This document shows positions 25,193 to 34,123 of a DNA stretch of 50,751 bases, piece by piece. The notes below the pieces were generated by a model. The model searched no databases and was not told the origin of the DNA. It was given only the letters and a program-made list of their open reading frames with translations. Position numbers and translations under genes: made by a program. Source of the stretch: Lentimicrobium sp. L6 (GTDB lineage: Bacteria > Bacteroidota > Bacteroidia > Bacteroidales > UBA12170); contig NZ_JABKCA010000038.1 in assembly GCF_013166655.1 (NCBI RefSeq), positions 1 to 50,751 of the forward strand, given 5' to 3'. Within the stretch, counting starts at the first letter, position 1, and each line of letters starts with the position of its first letter.

Positions 25193-27199
25193 CTAATCAA
25201 GATATAATTTTGAATATTTTGGATAGCGAACAGTATAAGTCACCTGTAATTCAACAGAGGCTTTAGGTTCAAGCTCCAAATCCCATGTGAGTTTTCCTGT
25301 TTTCGGTTCAGATTTAGCACCAGAAACTTCAATCAATTCAATTTCAATATTCTGATTGATGGCAAGTGGAAACTGGTCTTCTAAAATCACTTTTACAGCA
25401 GTGTTTTTATTATTCTTCACTTCAATATCCCAACTTAGGGTTTCTAGAATGCTCTTGCCTAATACTTTTCTTTCTAGTCTTTCTTTATTTCCTTTTCTGG
25501 TGACCATAATATCTCTATCTCTTCCTAGAGAAACATCCAAAGTATCACCTGCATAGGAGTCACTAATATAACTTTCTCCAACATAGGTGCCGCTATAATA
25601 GATATTCGATTTTCCGGAGAGCAAATTTAAATCTGTCCAATTGGGAATTTGTGCGGTTAGAAAAACATCATCATCCAATTTAGGAATAGCATAGTAAACG
25701 TAGTCTACTGGGACTTTTACTTCTTTAATCTTTAGGCTATAATCTTTCCCATCGGAAAGAACGGTGAATGGCGTTTTAACCTCATATTCTAGATTGCTCA
25801 ACTTTTGCTTTACATTTTCTGTAAGATAGTTTTCTGTTATAATGGAACTATTGGAACCTTTACTCCGATCTGAAAGATTTACACCTCCAACTGTTGTTAC
25901 AACAGATGAAGCATTTCTATTTGGCCTACGAGCATCATCATTAAATGAAAATGTGCCGCCTGTTGTAGTCTCATCTTTAGATATTAATGGTACTTCATAG
26001 GCTATAATTTCTACCGCGTCCAAATTTATTTCTCGAGAATTCATTTCAACATCCAAAAAATTAATTTTTCCTTCTTCTACAATCACATACTCAACTATAA
26101 CTGGCTGATAACCAATCGTACTTGCCTTAAGCGTAAACACACCATTAGGAATAGGTTTCATAGTATAATTCCCATCAAAATCTGTTGATGTACCAGCAAT
26201 TTGAGTACCATTATATTCAAGAATAACATTTGTAAAGGGAACCGGTTCATAAGTCTCAGCATCAACTAATTGTCCTTTTAACGATGCGTTTTTTTCAGTT
26301 CCAAGAACAGTAGAATTATATTTATTTTCTTTTGCCTTTCTCTTATCAATAAACCAGTCCTCCAACTCGGGCTTGGCACTCCCCAAACTTGGATCGCTTG
26401 TGGACAAAGTCAAAGCTACCTCTTTCCAATCTTCGCCAGAGTTTTGATAAATAATCGCATTATAATCAATGGCTAAAGGCTCGCCTAATTCTTTCACCCT
26501 AAAATCGTAAACAGGTTCCCAAGCTGCGGCGGTTAAATAATAGCTTAGCTTGAAAGTTTGCTTTAAAACCTCTTTCTCATTTTCTAAAAGAATATAAACT
26601 TGACTATACTCTTTGCTCCCTTCCATTTTGATTTTAGACCTCTTATTATCTAAGTCCACTATCTCTTCTTTTATATTATCCAGTTCCAAATCAAGTGCTG
26701 AAACCTTTTTACTGATCTCGGTCAGCTTGGTTCTATAAAATTCTGCGCCAGCTTTAATTTCGGCTATGGTAGCTCCTTTATCACCACCTAACACACCATT
26801 ATTTAAAATAAAATCCTTTTCCATTTGAAAGACCTGCTTTTCAATTCTATTGTCTTTTATCTTTTGCTTCAGATTTTTAATTTCTAATTCAATAGCTTTG
26901 ATTTGAGCTCTATCATCTACTTTTTTTGAACGCCCATTCTCTAACTTCACCGACAATATTTTGGCATTCTTCACATTACTCACTAGCAAACTCTGATGAT
27001 TAAATTGAACCGGTAATTCATCAACTAATAATAATTGCTTGCCTTTCTTGGCATTAAAAGTGACTTCACGACTCACTTCTGCACCACTAAAAAACAGATT
27101 GACTTCTTTAATTTTTGACTCTGCAATTAAGGTATCAGAACCTTGAGCAAAAGCTCCAAAGGTAAATAAGGATAGAAATAAAAAGAGAATATTCTTCAT
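25193..27199 (-). CDS. MuiA-like DUF4139 protein with inserted carboxypeptidase-regulatory domain
   Basis: Mucoidy-inhibitor A-like family, 668 residues, signal peptide ending AFAQ. The start at 27199 is preferred because the longer frame adds a non-homologous leader. The N-terminal DUF4140 part (EVNLFFSGAEVSREV) is followed by a charged coiled coil (about 95-190) and the DUF4139 beta domain at both ends of the remaining length (LSYYLTAAAWEPVYDFRV... and YAIPKLDDDVFLTA...WDIEVKNN). Between them, about 303-395, lies a CarboxypepD_reg-like domain (LKGQLVDAETYEPVPFTNV), then a segment like a TonB-receptor plug start (NLDAVEIIAYEVPLI). The biological role of the family is unclear. It is divergent from the M28 gene. 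Confidence 0.85.
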   Translation of the reverse strand: MKNILFLFLSLFTFGAFAQGSDTLIAESKIKEVNLFFSGAEVSREVTFNAKKGKQLLLVDELPVQFNHQSLLVSNVKNAKILSVKLENGRSKKVDDRAQIKAIELEIKNLKQKIKDNRIEKQVFQMEKDFILNNGVLGGDKGATIAEIKAGAEFYRTKLTEISKKVSALDLELDNIKEEIVDLDNKRSKIKMEGSKEYSQVYILLENEKEVLKQTFKLSYYLTAAAWEPVYDFRVKELGEPLAIDYNAIIYQNSGEDWKEVALTLSTSDPSLGSAKPELEDWFIDKRKAKENKYNSTVLGTEKNASLKGQLVDAETYEPVPFTNVILEYNGTQIAGTSTDFDGNYTMKPIPNGVFTLKASTIGYQPVIVEYVIVEEGKINFLDVEMNSREINLDAVEIIAYEVPLISKDETTTGGTFSFNDDARRPNRNASSVVTTVGGVNLSDRSKGSNSSIITENYLTENVKQKLSNLEYEVKTPFTVLSDGKDYSLKIKEVKVPVDYVYYAIPKLDDDVFLTAQIPNWTDLNLLSGKSNIYYSGTYVGESYISDSYAGDTLDVSLGRDRDIMVTRKGNKERLERKVLGKSILETLSWDIEVKNNKNTAVKVILEDQFPLAINQNIEIELIEVSGAKSEPKTGKLTWDLELEPKASVELQVTYTVRYPKYSKLYLD

Positions 27200-27298
27200 G
27201 AGATATGGTTTTACAATGTGTATACTACAGCAGTCAAATATAATATAAAGATTAATAGGATAAAACGAAGAAGAAAAATTATACATAACGATTATTTT

Positions 27299-27306
27299 TA
27301 TCTTTG
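27299..27306 (+). promoter_or_regulatory. Bacteroidota -7 box for the M28 gene
   Basis: TATCTTTG, 27 bases before the ATG at 27334, in the divergent region between the MuiA-like and M28 genes. No clear -33 element. Confidence 0.45.
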
Positions 27307-27333
27307 ACATCCTCAAAAACACATCAACTATCT

Positions 27334-28797
27334 ATGAAAAAACACATCCTAACTTTTTTAGTCATCCTCATCAGTGGAATTAATGTTATTGCACAAGTTG
27401 AAGTTTCAGCCGATTCATTAAAAAAACATGTTTATGTGTTGGCTAGTGATTCCTTAGAAGGTAGAGGCCTCTCCACTCACTCAGGATTAAAAGCCGCTCA
27501 CTATATTGCTGGCTATTTTAAAGAATTTGGTCTAGAAACCATTGGAGACTCTTATCTGCATCCTTTTAATACCTATTTCAGCACCACCAATCTTGTTGGT
27601 CACAACGTAATTGCTCTGATTGAAGGAAGTGATTCCAAATTAAAAGATGAATATATCGTTTTGGGTGCACATTATGATCATGTATCCTTTTATTATAATT
27701 CTAAAGGCGAAAAAATTATCTATAATGGGGCCGATGATAATGCATCGGGTACTTCAGGTGTGATAGAACTGGGGAGGGCATTAAAAGAAAATAGTCATTT
27801 ATTGAAACGTAGTGTTATTCTCATTGCATTTGATGGAGAAGAAAGTGGGTTGATTGGCTCTACTAAGGTATTAAAACAGGAATTCTTTCCTGCTGATGAT
27901 ATAAAGCTAATGATGAGTATCGATATGATAGGTCGATATTCGGAGAGCCAACAATGCGTGATTGGCGCTATGGCTAGTGTTAATGGAGGACATGACATCT
28001 TGGAAGAAGTGGCCAAAAACCATCAAATCAAGATTAAGAATTCCGGTAAGAAAGTATCACAAAGAACCGATTCGGGGCCATTTGGAGATTTTGGAATTCC
28101 TGCACTTTATATTTCTTCGGGAATTGTTGGCCCATACCACAAACCTCAAGATGATGCAGAAACCATCGACTATAATGGCATGAAGGAAATAACAGAGCTT
28201 CTTTTCGACTTGACGATAAAGTTAGCGGAACAAGAAAAACTAGAGCCAAGTAAATATCTAATCGCACAAACAAAAAATGGAGGAGTCCCAAGACTCAGAT
28301 ATGGTTTAAAAGCCAGTTTTGGAAGTAGCCATCATCATTATTCAGATGACTTTTATAATGGTAAAAACAAATTTAGCTATGAAATAGGTCTGATGACCCA
28401 ACTAAAAATTACCAAAAACATTTCTTTACTACCCGAAGTACTTTACTCTTCAATGGGAAGCGGATTCCCTGATGGAAACTTCAGAACACAAAGCATCAGT
28501 ACGCCTGTCAGTTTAGTATTGGCTTCTGGAATGGGACAAATGAATAGTCGTTTCTATGTTTCAGCAGGAGCTTACTATTCCTATCATTTTTCTGGAAAAG
28601 CAGGGGGAGAATCCTTAGATTTTGAAAATCGATTCCACCAATCAGAAACAGGCTTAGTATTTGGAATAGGACTGGAAGTGAGCTCCATATTTGTGAGTCT
28701 AAACTTCAAGAATGGCTTCTCCGAAATTATGAAAGAACAAGATGCGCCAAAGATGAGTTCCCGAGCTAGTTATTTTACGATTGGGTATATGTTTTAA
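27334..28797 (+). CDS. M28 zinc peptidase fused to an outer-membrane barrel domain
   Basis: A 487-residue exported protein with a signal peptide ending VIAQ. Residues about 20-300 are an M28 aminopeptidase-type domain with zinc and catalytic motifs GAHYDHV, NGADDNASG, DGEESG, SIDMIGR and YHKPQDD. After a short linker, residues about 312-487 are strand-rich with alternating aromatics and end ASYFTIGYMF, typical of an outer-membrane beta-barrel (PorT-like). The peptidase would thus be tethered to the outer membrane, facing the periplasm. The stop overlaps the stop of the convergent NrtR-like gene by 4 bases. Confidence 0.88.
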   Translation: MKKHILTFLVILISGINVIAQVEVSADSLKKHVYVLASDSLEGRGLSTHSGLKAAHYIAGYFKEFGLETIGDSYLHPFNTYFSTTNLVGHNVIALIEGSDSKLKDEYIVLGAHYDHVSFYYNSKGEKIIYNGADDNASGTSGVIELGRALKENSHLLKRSVILIAFDGEESGLIGSTKVLKQEFFPADDIKLMMSIDMIGRYSESQQCVIGAMASVNGGHDILEEVAKNHQIKIKNSGKKVSQRTDSGPFGDFGIPALYISSGIVGPYHKPQDDAETIDYNGMKEITELLFDLTIKLAEQEKLEPSKYLIAQTKNGGVPRLRYGLKASFGSSHHHYSDDFYNGKNKFSYEIGLMTQLKITKNISLLPEVLYSSMGSGFPDGNFRTQSISTPVSLVLASGMGQMNSRFYVSAGAYYSYHFSGKAGGESLDFENRFHQSETGLVFGIGLEVSSIFVSLNFKNGFSEIMKEQDAPKMSSRASYFTIGYMF

Positions 28798-29486
28798 AAC
28801 AAGAAATCATATCCCTTTAATGACATCTTAGCATACTTATCTTCATCAAATTTATAAAGCTTAGATTCTTTTCCATTTATTGATTCTACTGTCTTCTCTA
28901 AGTCAACGAGTAAATTGGAGTTAAAAATCTTTTTCCTGAAATTTCTTTTATCGAATGACTTGGACAGTGCTTCTTCGTAAAGCGCCTGTAGTTGCGTAAT
29001 GGTGAACTCTTTTGGCAAAAGGTTAAAACCAACCGGACGACGTTTTACCCTTCTCTTCAATCTCTCTTTGGCAAAATCGATGATATCATTGTGATCGAAA
29101 GCCAAATCGGGAATTTCATCGTAAGGAAACCATTTCAATCCTGTTTTCGACCATTTCATGGACTCATCACTATCATATCTGATTAGCCCATAATGACCAA
29201 TATTGACAACCCTTCCCAGAGGGTTACGAAACACCTTACCACTGGCATTGAGCTGTTCAATATAGGCTTCTTCGTTCCCTATAGATTCCTCCAAGAGGTG
29301 TTTGACACAAATATCGATACTTTCATCTGGTTTTATATATTTCGAGGGTAAAATATAGGCTCCTTTATAAGGGTTTTCATCTTTTAGTTTCAATAGTACG
29401 TGGAGTTTTTCCAAGTCGAAACCAAAAATAACTAGAGAGGTAGCTAGAGCTACATTAAAATACTCTTCAATGTCTTTTCGTTCCAT
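28794..29486 (-). CDS. NrtR-like Nudix-domain transcription regulator
   Basis: A 230-residue protein with an N-terminal Nudix fold (about 10-150) and a C-terminal winged helix (about 155-225, LPKEFTITQLQALYEEAL...FRKKI). This is the NrtR-type layout; such regulators control NAD or sugar-catabolism genes, sensing ADP-ribose-like ligands. The Nudix box (KYIKPDESIDICVKHLLEESIG) keeps the EE pair but lacks the lead Gly and the Arg of REUxEE, so hydrolase activity is doubtful, as usual in the regulatory subgroup. Targets are unknown; no NAD or arabinose genes lie nearby. Confidence 0.85.
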   Translation of the reverse strand: MERKDIEEYFNVALATSLVIFGFDLEKLHVLLKLKDENPYKGAYILPSKYIKPDESIDICVKHLLEESIGNEEAYIEQLNASGKVFRNPLGRVVNIGHYGLIRYDSDESMKWSKTGLKWFPYDEIPDLAFDHNDIIDFAKERLKRRVKRRPVGFNLLPKEFTITQLQALYEEALSKSFDKRNFRKKIFNSNLLVDLEKTVESINGKESKLYKFDEDKYAKMSLKGYDFLF

Positions 29487-29507
29487 GATATTAGTTTTTT
29501 GGTGCTA

Positions 29508-29515
29508 CAAATTTA
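29508..29515 (-). promoter_or_regulatory. Bacteroidota -7 box for the NrtR-like gene
   Basis: TAAATTTG on the minus strand (consensus TAnnTTTG), 21 bases before the ATG at 29486. Confidence 0.45.
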
Positions 29516-29558
29516 GTAAATCACAGAAATTGAAGAAATTAAATAGTGCTAAAATATT

Positions 29559-30635
29559 CTAATAAGTACGAAACTTAGATATTTGCCGACTGTCTTCTGT
29601 TAAATAATAGGCATTTAAATCCGCTGTCATGCAGCTATGAATGGGGATAATATCTAAAATATCTCCAATTTTTACTCTTTTGAGAAAGGCTTCAGAAACC
29701 CTGATAATTCCATGCTCTTGACTTAGGCTTATAACAGGAAATCCATTTGCTATACTTTCATTTTCATAATGGGCCCAGCCATAAATGGTTTCTTTTTGGT
29801 ATTGTATGGAATCTTTTGAGAGATGAACTCCACCACCATAAATGGCAATTTCTGTTCTTTTGAGGTAAATACCAATGACCGGACATTTTACTCGTACTGC
29901 GATTTCCTCTTCTGCACAAGCCCCTATAGCATATTGCATAAAATCGTAGAAGATGAAATTTCCGGGGCGCCACTCGTCAATCCCATCAAACTTGTCGGCG
30001 AAATTACTCGAAGGGGTATCTCCCATGCTGAGGATCATTTGAGGATATTGCTCCATATATTCCTTCTTAAGCTCCTCCATGTTTTTTCTGGCTTCCTCAA
30101 AAATACTTCTTCCTTTTTTAGCATTTAATGAATGATAGCTATTGCCGGTATGACTTAAAAATCCAGAGAATTCCAGATGTTCAGTAACATCAATCTTTTT
30201 GAGGAGGCTATTGATTAAAGTTCTGTCTTCATAATAAACCCCGCTCCTTCCATATCCCGTATCAATCTCTATAAAAACAAAAATGGGAGAATAGGTTTCT
30301 TGAGCCAAACGAGTGAGGGTTTCCAAATGGTCAACACATAAGGATAATTTCACTTGACTAGCTATTAGATTCGCTTTTTGCATTTCTCTCACATTTAGAG
30401 GAATAGCCACACAAATATCTTTCCATCCATGGTTTACAAATTCATAAGCCATATCTAATGATGAGCAAGTACACTTGTCAATGCCTTCTTGTCTGAACCA
30501 TTCCGCTATTTGAGGAGATTGATGCGTTTTAAAATGAGGTCGAAAATCCATTTCATGCTGCTCACAAATAGCCTTCATCTTCTGAATATTCTTTTTAGCC
30601 TGAAGGGTGTTTAAAGTTAAAGTTGGGCGAGTCAT
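29559..30635 (-). CDS. D-threonine aldolase / D-serine dehydratase-like PLP enzyme
   Basis: Fold-type III PLP enzyme of 358 residues, alanine racemase N-terminal domain family. The PLP-lysine lies in FRPHFKTHQS. EIDTGYGRSGV belongs to the barrel, and IPIHSCMTADL near the C-terminus gives the His/Cys metal site of the DSD1/D-threonine aldolase group. It would split or dehydrate D-hydroxy amino acids; the exact substrate is open. The start MTRPTLTLN (30635) is chosen because it follows the PQQ-type propeller stop by only 4 bases, so the two are probably co-transcribed. Confidence 0.88.
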   Translation of the reverse strand: MTRPTLTLNTLQAKKNIQKMKAICEQHEMDFRPHFKTHQSPQIAEWFRQEGIDKCTCSSLDMAYEFVNHGWKDICVAIPLNVREMQKANLIASQVKLSLCVDHLETLTRLAQETYSPIFVFIEIDTGYGRSGVYYEDRTLINSLLKKIDVTEHLEFSGFLSHTGNSYHSLNAKKGRSIFEEARKNMEELKKEYMEQYPQMILSMGDTPSSNFADKFDGIDEWRPGNFIFYDFMQYAIGACAEEEIAVRVKCPVIGIYLKRTEIAIYGGGVHLSKDSIQYQKETIYGWAHYENESIANGFPVISLSQEHGIIRVSEAFLKRVKIGDILDIIPIHSCMTADLNAYYLTEDSRQISKFRTY

Positions 30636-30639
30636 TTTT

Positions 30640-31743
30640 CTATTTTTTTTCGGTGAAACAAAATATACTACCATCTTGAGCTGCCACGATGATCATCTTC
30701 TTATTGATTGCAGGAGTTCCAATAATAGGGCTACCTATTTCGTAAGACCAGAGCCTCTCCCCTGTTTCAATATCAAGAACATATACTCTCCCATCAGTGG
30801 AGCTTACCAAGACTTTATCATGGGCAATAATCGGTGAACTGTCTACCTTTCTCAGGGTTTTAAATTTCCACAAAACATCTCCACTTTCTGTATCATAACA
30901 ATAGACATATCTGTTTTGAGAACCAATGATGGCTTTACTTTCATTAACAGCAGGAGAACCCACAAAAGAGCCTGTTTGCTCGTTCTTCCAAATGATCTTC
31001 ATTTCCTTTAAATCCGTTTTAAAAAAAGTTCCATCGTAATTTCCAAAATAGGCATAATGTTCATGAATGGCAGAAGACGAAGCAATATAAGTCCCCATCA
31101 TAATGGTGTCTTTTACTTTCCCTGTATAAACATCCACCAAATGAAGGTAGCCATCACAGCCTCCAAAAATGGCTAGATTTTCATAAATGGCAGCAGCTCC
31201 ATTTATATAATTATCGGTTTCATACTTCCAGAGGAGCTTTCCGGATTGAGCATCCACAGAATGAAGAAAGAAATCGTAGCTGCCGAAGAGAATTTGTTTG
31301 GTTTTTTGGTCGGACGAGTATGCCCAATTCACCGAGCCTGAAATCTGACCTTCGGTTTCATAGCTCCACTTTTCTTCTCCAGTTTTGGCATCAATAGCAT
31401 AAAGACCCCCCTCCAATGAACCAATATAAACCAATCCATCTAAATACATGGGTGGTGCTTCAAAACTGGTCTCCACTTGAAACTTCCATTCCTGCTCACC
31501 CTTCTTATTGAGGGCATATAAACTTCCATCATCACAGCCCACAAATATCAAATCCCCTCCAAAAACTGGCGAACTCTTGATCACATCATTTGCCTTAAAA
31601 GTCCATTTCACTTCAAGCTGATCGGCTATCTCAACATTTGTGACTCCACTTAAGTTTTGGTCTCCTCGGTTAATATTCCAACCAAAGGATTGACTAAAAT
31701 TCAATAATGGAAGGAATAACAAAAGAAAAAGTATTGGTTTCAT
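30640..31743 (-). CDS. PQQ-type (BamB-like) beta-propeller protein, exported
   Basis: A 367-residue protein with a signal peptide (MKPILFLLLFLPLLNFSQS). The rest consists of about seven repeats with the PQQ-type signature G-x-LYALNKKGEQEWKF, GLYAIDAKTGEEKWSY, LHSVDAQSGKLLWKY, VYVLDIETGERLW. These propellers can bind PQQ but many, such as BamB, are scaffolds. No cytochrome motif or quinoprotein dehydrogenase active site was noted. A longer frame starts at 31773, but the signal peptide supports 31743. Coupled to the D-threonine aldolase-like gene. Confidence 0.88.
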   Translation of the reverse strand: MKPILFLLLFLPLLNFSQSFGWNINRGDQNLSGVTNVEIADQLEVKWTFKANDVIKSSPVFGGDLIFVGCDDGSLYALNKKGEQEWKFQVETSFEAPPMYLDGLVYIGSLEGGLYAIDAKTGEEKWSYETEGQISGSVNWAYSSDQKTKQILFGSYDFFLHSVDAQSGKLLWKYETDNYINGAAAIYENLAIFGGCDGYLHLVDVYTGKVKDTIMMGTYIASSSAIHEHYAYFGNYDGTFFKTDLKEMKIIWKNEQTGSFVGSPAVNESKAIIGSQNRYVYCYDTESGDVLWKFKTLRKVDSSPIIAHDKVLVSSTDGRVYVLDIETGERLWSYEIGSPIIGTPAINKKMIIVAAQDGSIFCFTEKK

Positions 31744-31853
31744 AAACATATCTTTTGCCTCAAAATTACTCAATTTTTATGCATGACAATAGAATAGGCA
31801 TTGTCATTTTTTTACTATACTTGTAAAATATCTAAAAACCCAAAACAAAATTA

Positions 31854-33080
31854 ATGTTTATGCCCACCAAACAGTCCCCTACCAAAGGAAAAAACAGAGT
31901 AGAAGCCATTGATGCACTCAGAGGATTCGCCGTTTTAGGAATTTTACTGGCCAATATCATGAGTTTTAGTGGCGTTCGGTTTCTCCCTTTTACAGAGATT
32001 AAACTATGGCCCAGCTTCGAAACCGATTTGATGATTTATAAGCTTATCGGAATTTTTGTCGACACCAAGTTCTATACCATTTTCTCGCTTCTTTTTGGAA
32101 TTGGTTTCTATTTTCAGTTCCATAAAAACAGAAATAACCAAGCTGAGTTTATGCCCATTTATTATCGAAGACTCGGGTTTTTAATCCTTTTTGGAGCTAT
32201 TCATAGCTTCTTCTGGTCTGGCGATATTTTAATGATTTATGCTTTCGTTGGATTTCTTTTCACCTTGTTCAGAAACCTAAAACCCAAACAACTATTCACC
32301 GTTTCTGCTCTTGCATTTATGATGCCCTTACTTATTGACATCTTTATGCTGATGTGGAAACCTGGATTTATGAATCCTGAAAAGAGTTTGGCCTTAAAAA
32401 CCTATTTAGATATCGAACCCACACAACTCGTAGAACCCTTTATGAATGGCAGCTTCTGGGAAGTCACAAAAATGAATTGGCATAACTTGCTTTGGCGCTG
32501 GTTCGATTTATTGCCTTCTGGGCGTCCATTTAAATTACTATCACTGTTCATTTTAGGTTATTACTTAATGTACACAGGCTATTTTCAAGAGAAAGCACAT
32601 TCTGTGAAACGCCTTGTCATCTATTCTATTTTAGGTTTGGGGCTCACCCTCTTATCGAAACAAGTAGGTGGCAGCATGGGCCAATTTCCTAGCACTTGGA
32701 ACGATATCCTTTATAAATTCCTATTCAGTTTTGGGCAGATAAATATGGCTTTTGCCTATATCTCCATTATTACCATCCTCTATAAAACCAAGATAGGAGA
32801 AAATATGATGTCGGGATTAAAGTTTGCTGGAAGAATGTCGTTTACCAGTTACCTCAGTCATACTTTCTTTGGCATTTTAATTTTCTATCCTTATGCCTTA
32901 GGATATTTTGGGAAGATTACGCTATGGCAAGCGGAAATCATTGCTGTTATTATTTTCATTTTACAAGTGTATTTGGCTAAACTTTGGTTAAAGTATTACA
33001 CTTTTGGTCCATTAGAATGGCTATGGAGGAGTCTAACTTATGGAAAATTTCTATCGATGAAAAAAGAGGACAAAAGCTAG
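31854..33080 (+). CDS. DUF418 membrane protein
   Basis: Polytopic membrane protein of 408 residues. The N-terminal signature RVEAIDALRGFAVLGILLANI and the C-terminal half (FAGRMSFTSYLSHTFFGI ... FGPLEWLWRSLTYG) are typical of the DUF418/YeiB family. About eight to ten hydrophobic helices are visible. The family is related to acyltransferase-3 membrane proteins, but the reaction is unknown. The start could be 31854 or the ATG at 31860. The stop is only 4 bases before the porin remnant. Confidence 0.9.
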   Translation: MFMPTKQSPTKGKNRVEAIDALRGFAVLGILLANIMSFSGVRFLPFTEIKLWPSFETDLMIYKLIGIFVDTKFYTIFSLLFGIGFYFQFHKNRNNQAEFMPIYYRRLGFLILFGAIHSFFWSGDILMIYAFVGFLFTLFRNLKPKQLFTVSALAFMMPLLIDIFMLMWKPGFMNPEKSLALKTYLDIEPTQLVEPFMNGSFWEVTKMNWHNLLWRWFDLLPSGRPFKLLSLFILGYYLMYTGYFQEKAHSVKRLVIYSILGLGLTLLSKQVGGSMGQFPSTWNDILYKFLFSFGQINMAFAYISIITILYKTKIGENMMSGLKFAGRMSFTSYLSHTFFGILIFYPYALGYFGKITLWQAEIIAVIIFILQVYLAKLWLKYYTFGPLEWLWRSLTYGKFLSMKKEDKS

Positions 33081-33084
33081 AATC

Positions 33085-33565
33085 ATGAAACTAAAAGTTA
33101 TATTCCTGATCTTAATTAGTTGGAATTGTATTCACGAGTTTTGCACAAGTAGAACAAGATGATACTACAAGCACCAGCAGTATCATCACTATTGAGAAAC
33201 AAAAATTGTTTAAGAACATAGATGTATTGATGCATTTTCGTTCTGGTTTTACCAGTCGGTTTCAAGACGGAACACACCTTTCATCAAATTTAGTATGGAG
33301 CAATTCAGATTGGAAATTAAGGCTTATGTTCATGAAAAATTTTCCATTTCAAACAATAGATATACCTTCACCTTTGAACCTCAATCTATTGATAATATTT
33401 TTAAAGGCCTTAACTTTGCCTTTCTACGCTTCAATATTGCTCCAAAATGGCAACTTACTGTTGGTAAAACCTGGGCCGGCTGGGGAGGAATAGAATTCGG
33501 TTTAAACCCGATTTATGTATATGGATTTTCGGATATTATTCAACAAGCCGACAACTTCTTTGCTG
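33085..33565 (+). pseudogene. porin (OprP-like) remnant, frameshifted
   Basis: The 5' part of a phosphate-selective-porin-like gene in three successive frames. A signal peptide starts MKLKVIFLILIS, continues in another frame as VGIVFTSFAQ, then reads NIDVLMHFRSGFTSRFQDG. It changes frame again near 33290 to FSMEQFRLEIKAYVHEKF and WGGIEFGLNPIYVYGFSDII. The porin text ends around FFAGK, where sequence from a different gene begins. The barrel's remaining two thirds are absent. Confidence 0.85.
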
Positions 33566-34048
33566 GAAAAGAAGGAAAAGAGTTTGCCAAGTTAGCCAGT
33601 GCCACCATTCGCGGAGTAGTTCAAAGGTGTTGGGAACGACCGTATTGCAGACCATATTCTTAAGTATTGCTTTATTTGCCATTGGTTTTCCAGCTGCAGG
33701 AGTAGTATCCCTCATCATTCTATTCATAGCTATCATTCAACTGCCGCTAGCCTTTATTATTTTGCCAGTCATCATCGTGTATTCAGCTATGCCAACACCA
33801 CCCCCGCTGTGATTTTTGCCATTTGGAGTTTGGCTTGGGCCATCAGCGATTCTTTCATTAAACCTATCTTAAAGTGTAGAGGAGTTAATATTCTTATGTT
33901 GGCTATTTTATTGGGAGCTACTGGCGGGATGGTACTTGGTGGAATTATTGGATTATTTATTGGTGCGGTAGTTCTGGCTTTTACCTTCAAAACCTTTCAG
34001 GCTATATTCATGAGGAATGAAGAACTTGCTGAGCAATCAGAAAGCTAG
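33566..34048 (+). pseudogene. AI-2E family transporter C-terminal remnant, frameshifted
   Basis: Directly joined to the porin fragment is the C-terminal third of an AI-2E/PerM-type membrane protein: EFAKLASATIRGVVQ, then in a second frame LGTTVLQTIFLSIALFAIGF, then in a third frame VIFAIWSLAWAISDSFIKP and GGIIGLFIGAVVLAF. Frame changes lie near 33625 and 33775. The N-terminal two thirds are missing. It is a deletion fusion with later decay, not a functional fusion protein. Confidence 0.85.
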
Positions 34049-34123
34049 AACAACACCATTTTTAAGGGATTTTCACTTTTCAGAATCGAGAAAATGAATC
34101 ACCTTTGTAGCTAAATATTGTTT

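Noticed and set aside
33206-33812. Three small plus-strand proteins
   Set aside because: They are successive frames of one decayed porin/AI-2E chimera and not independent genes.
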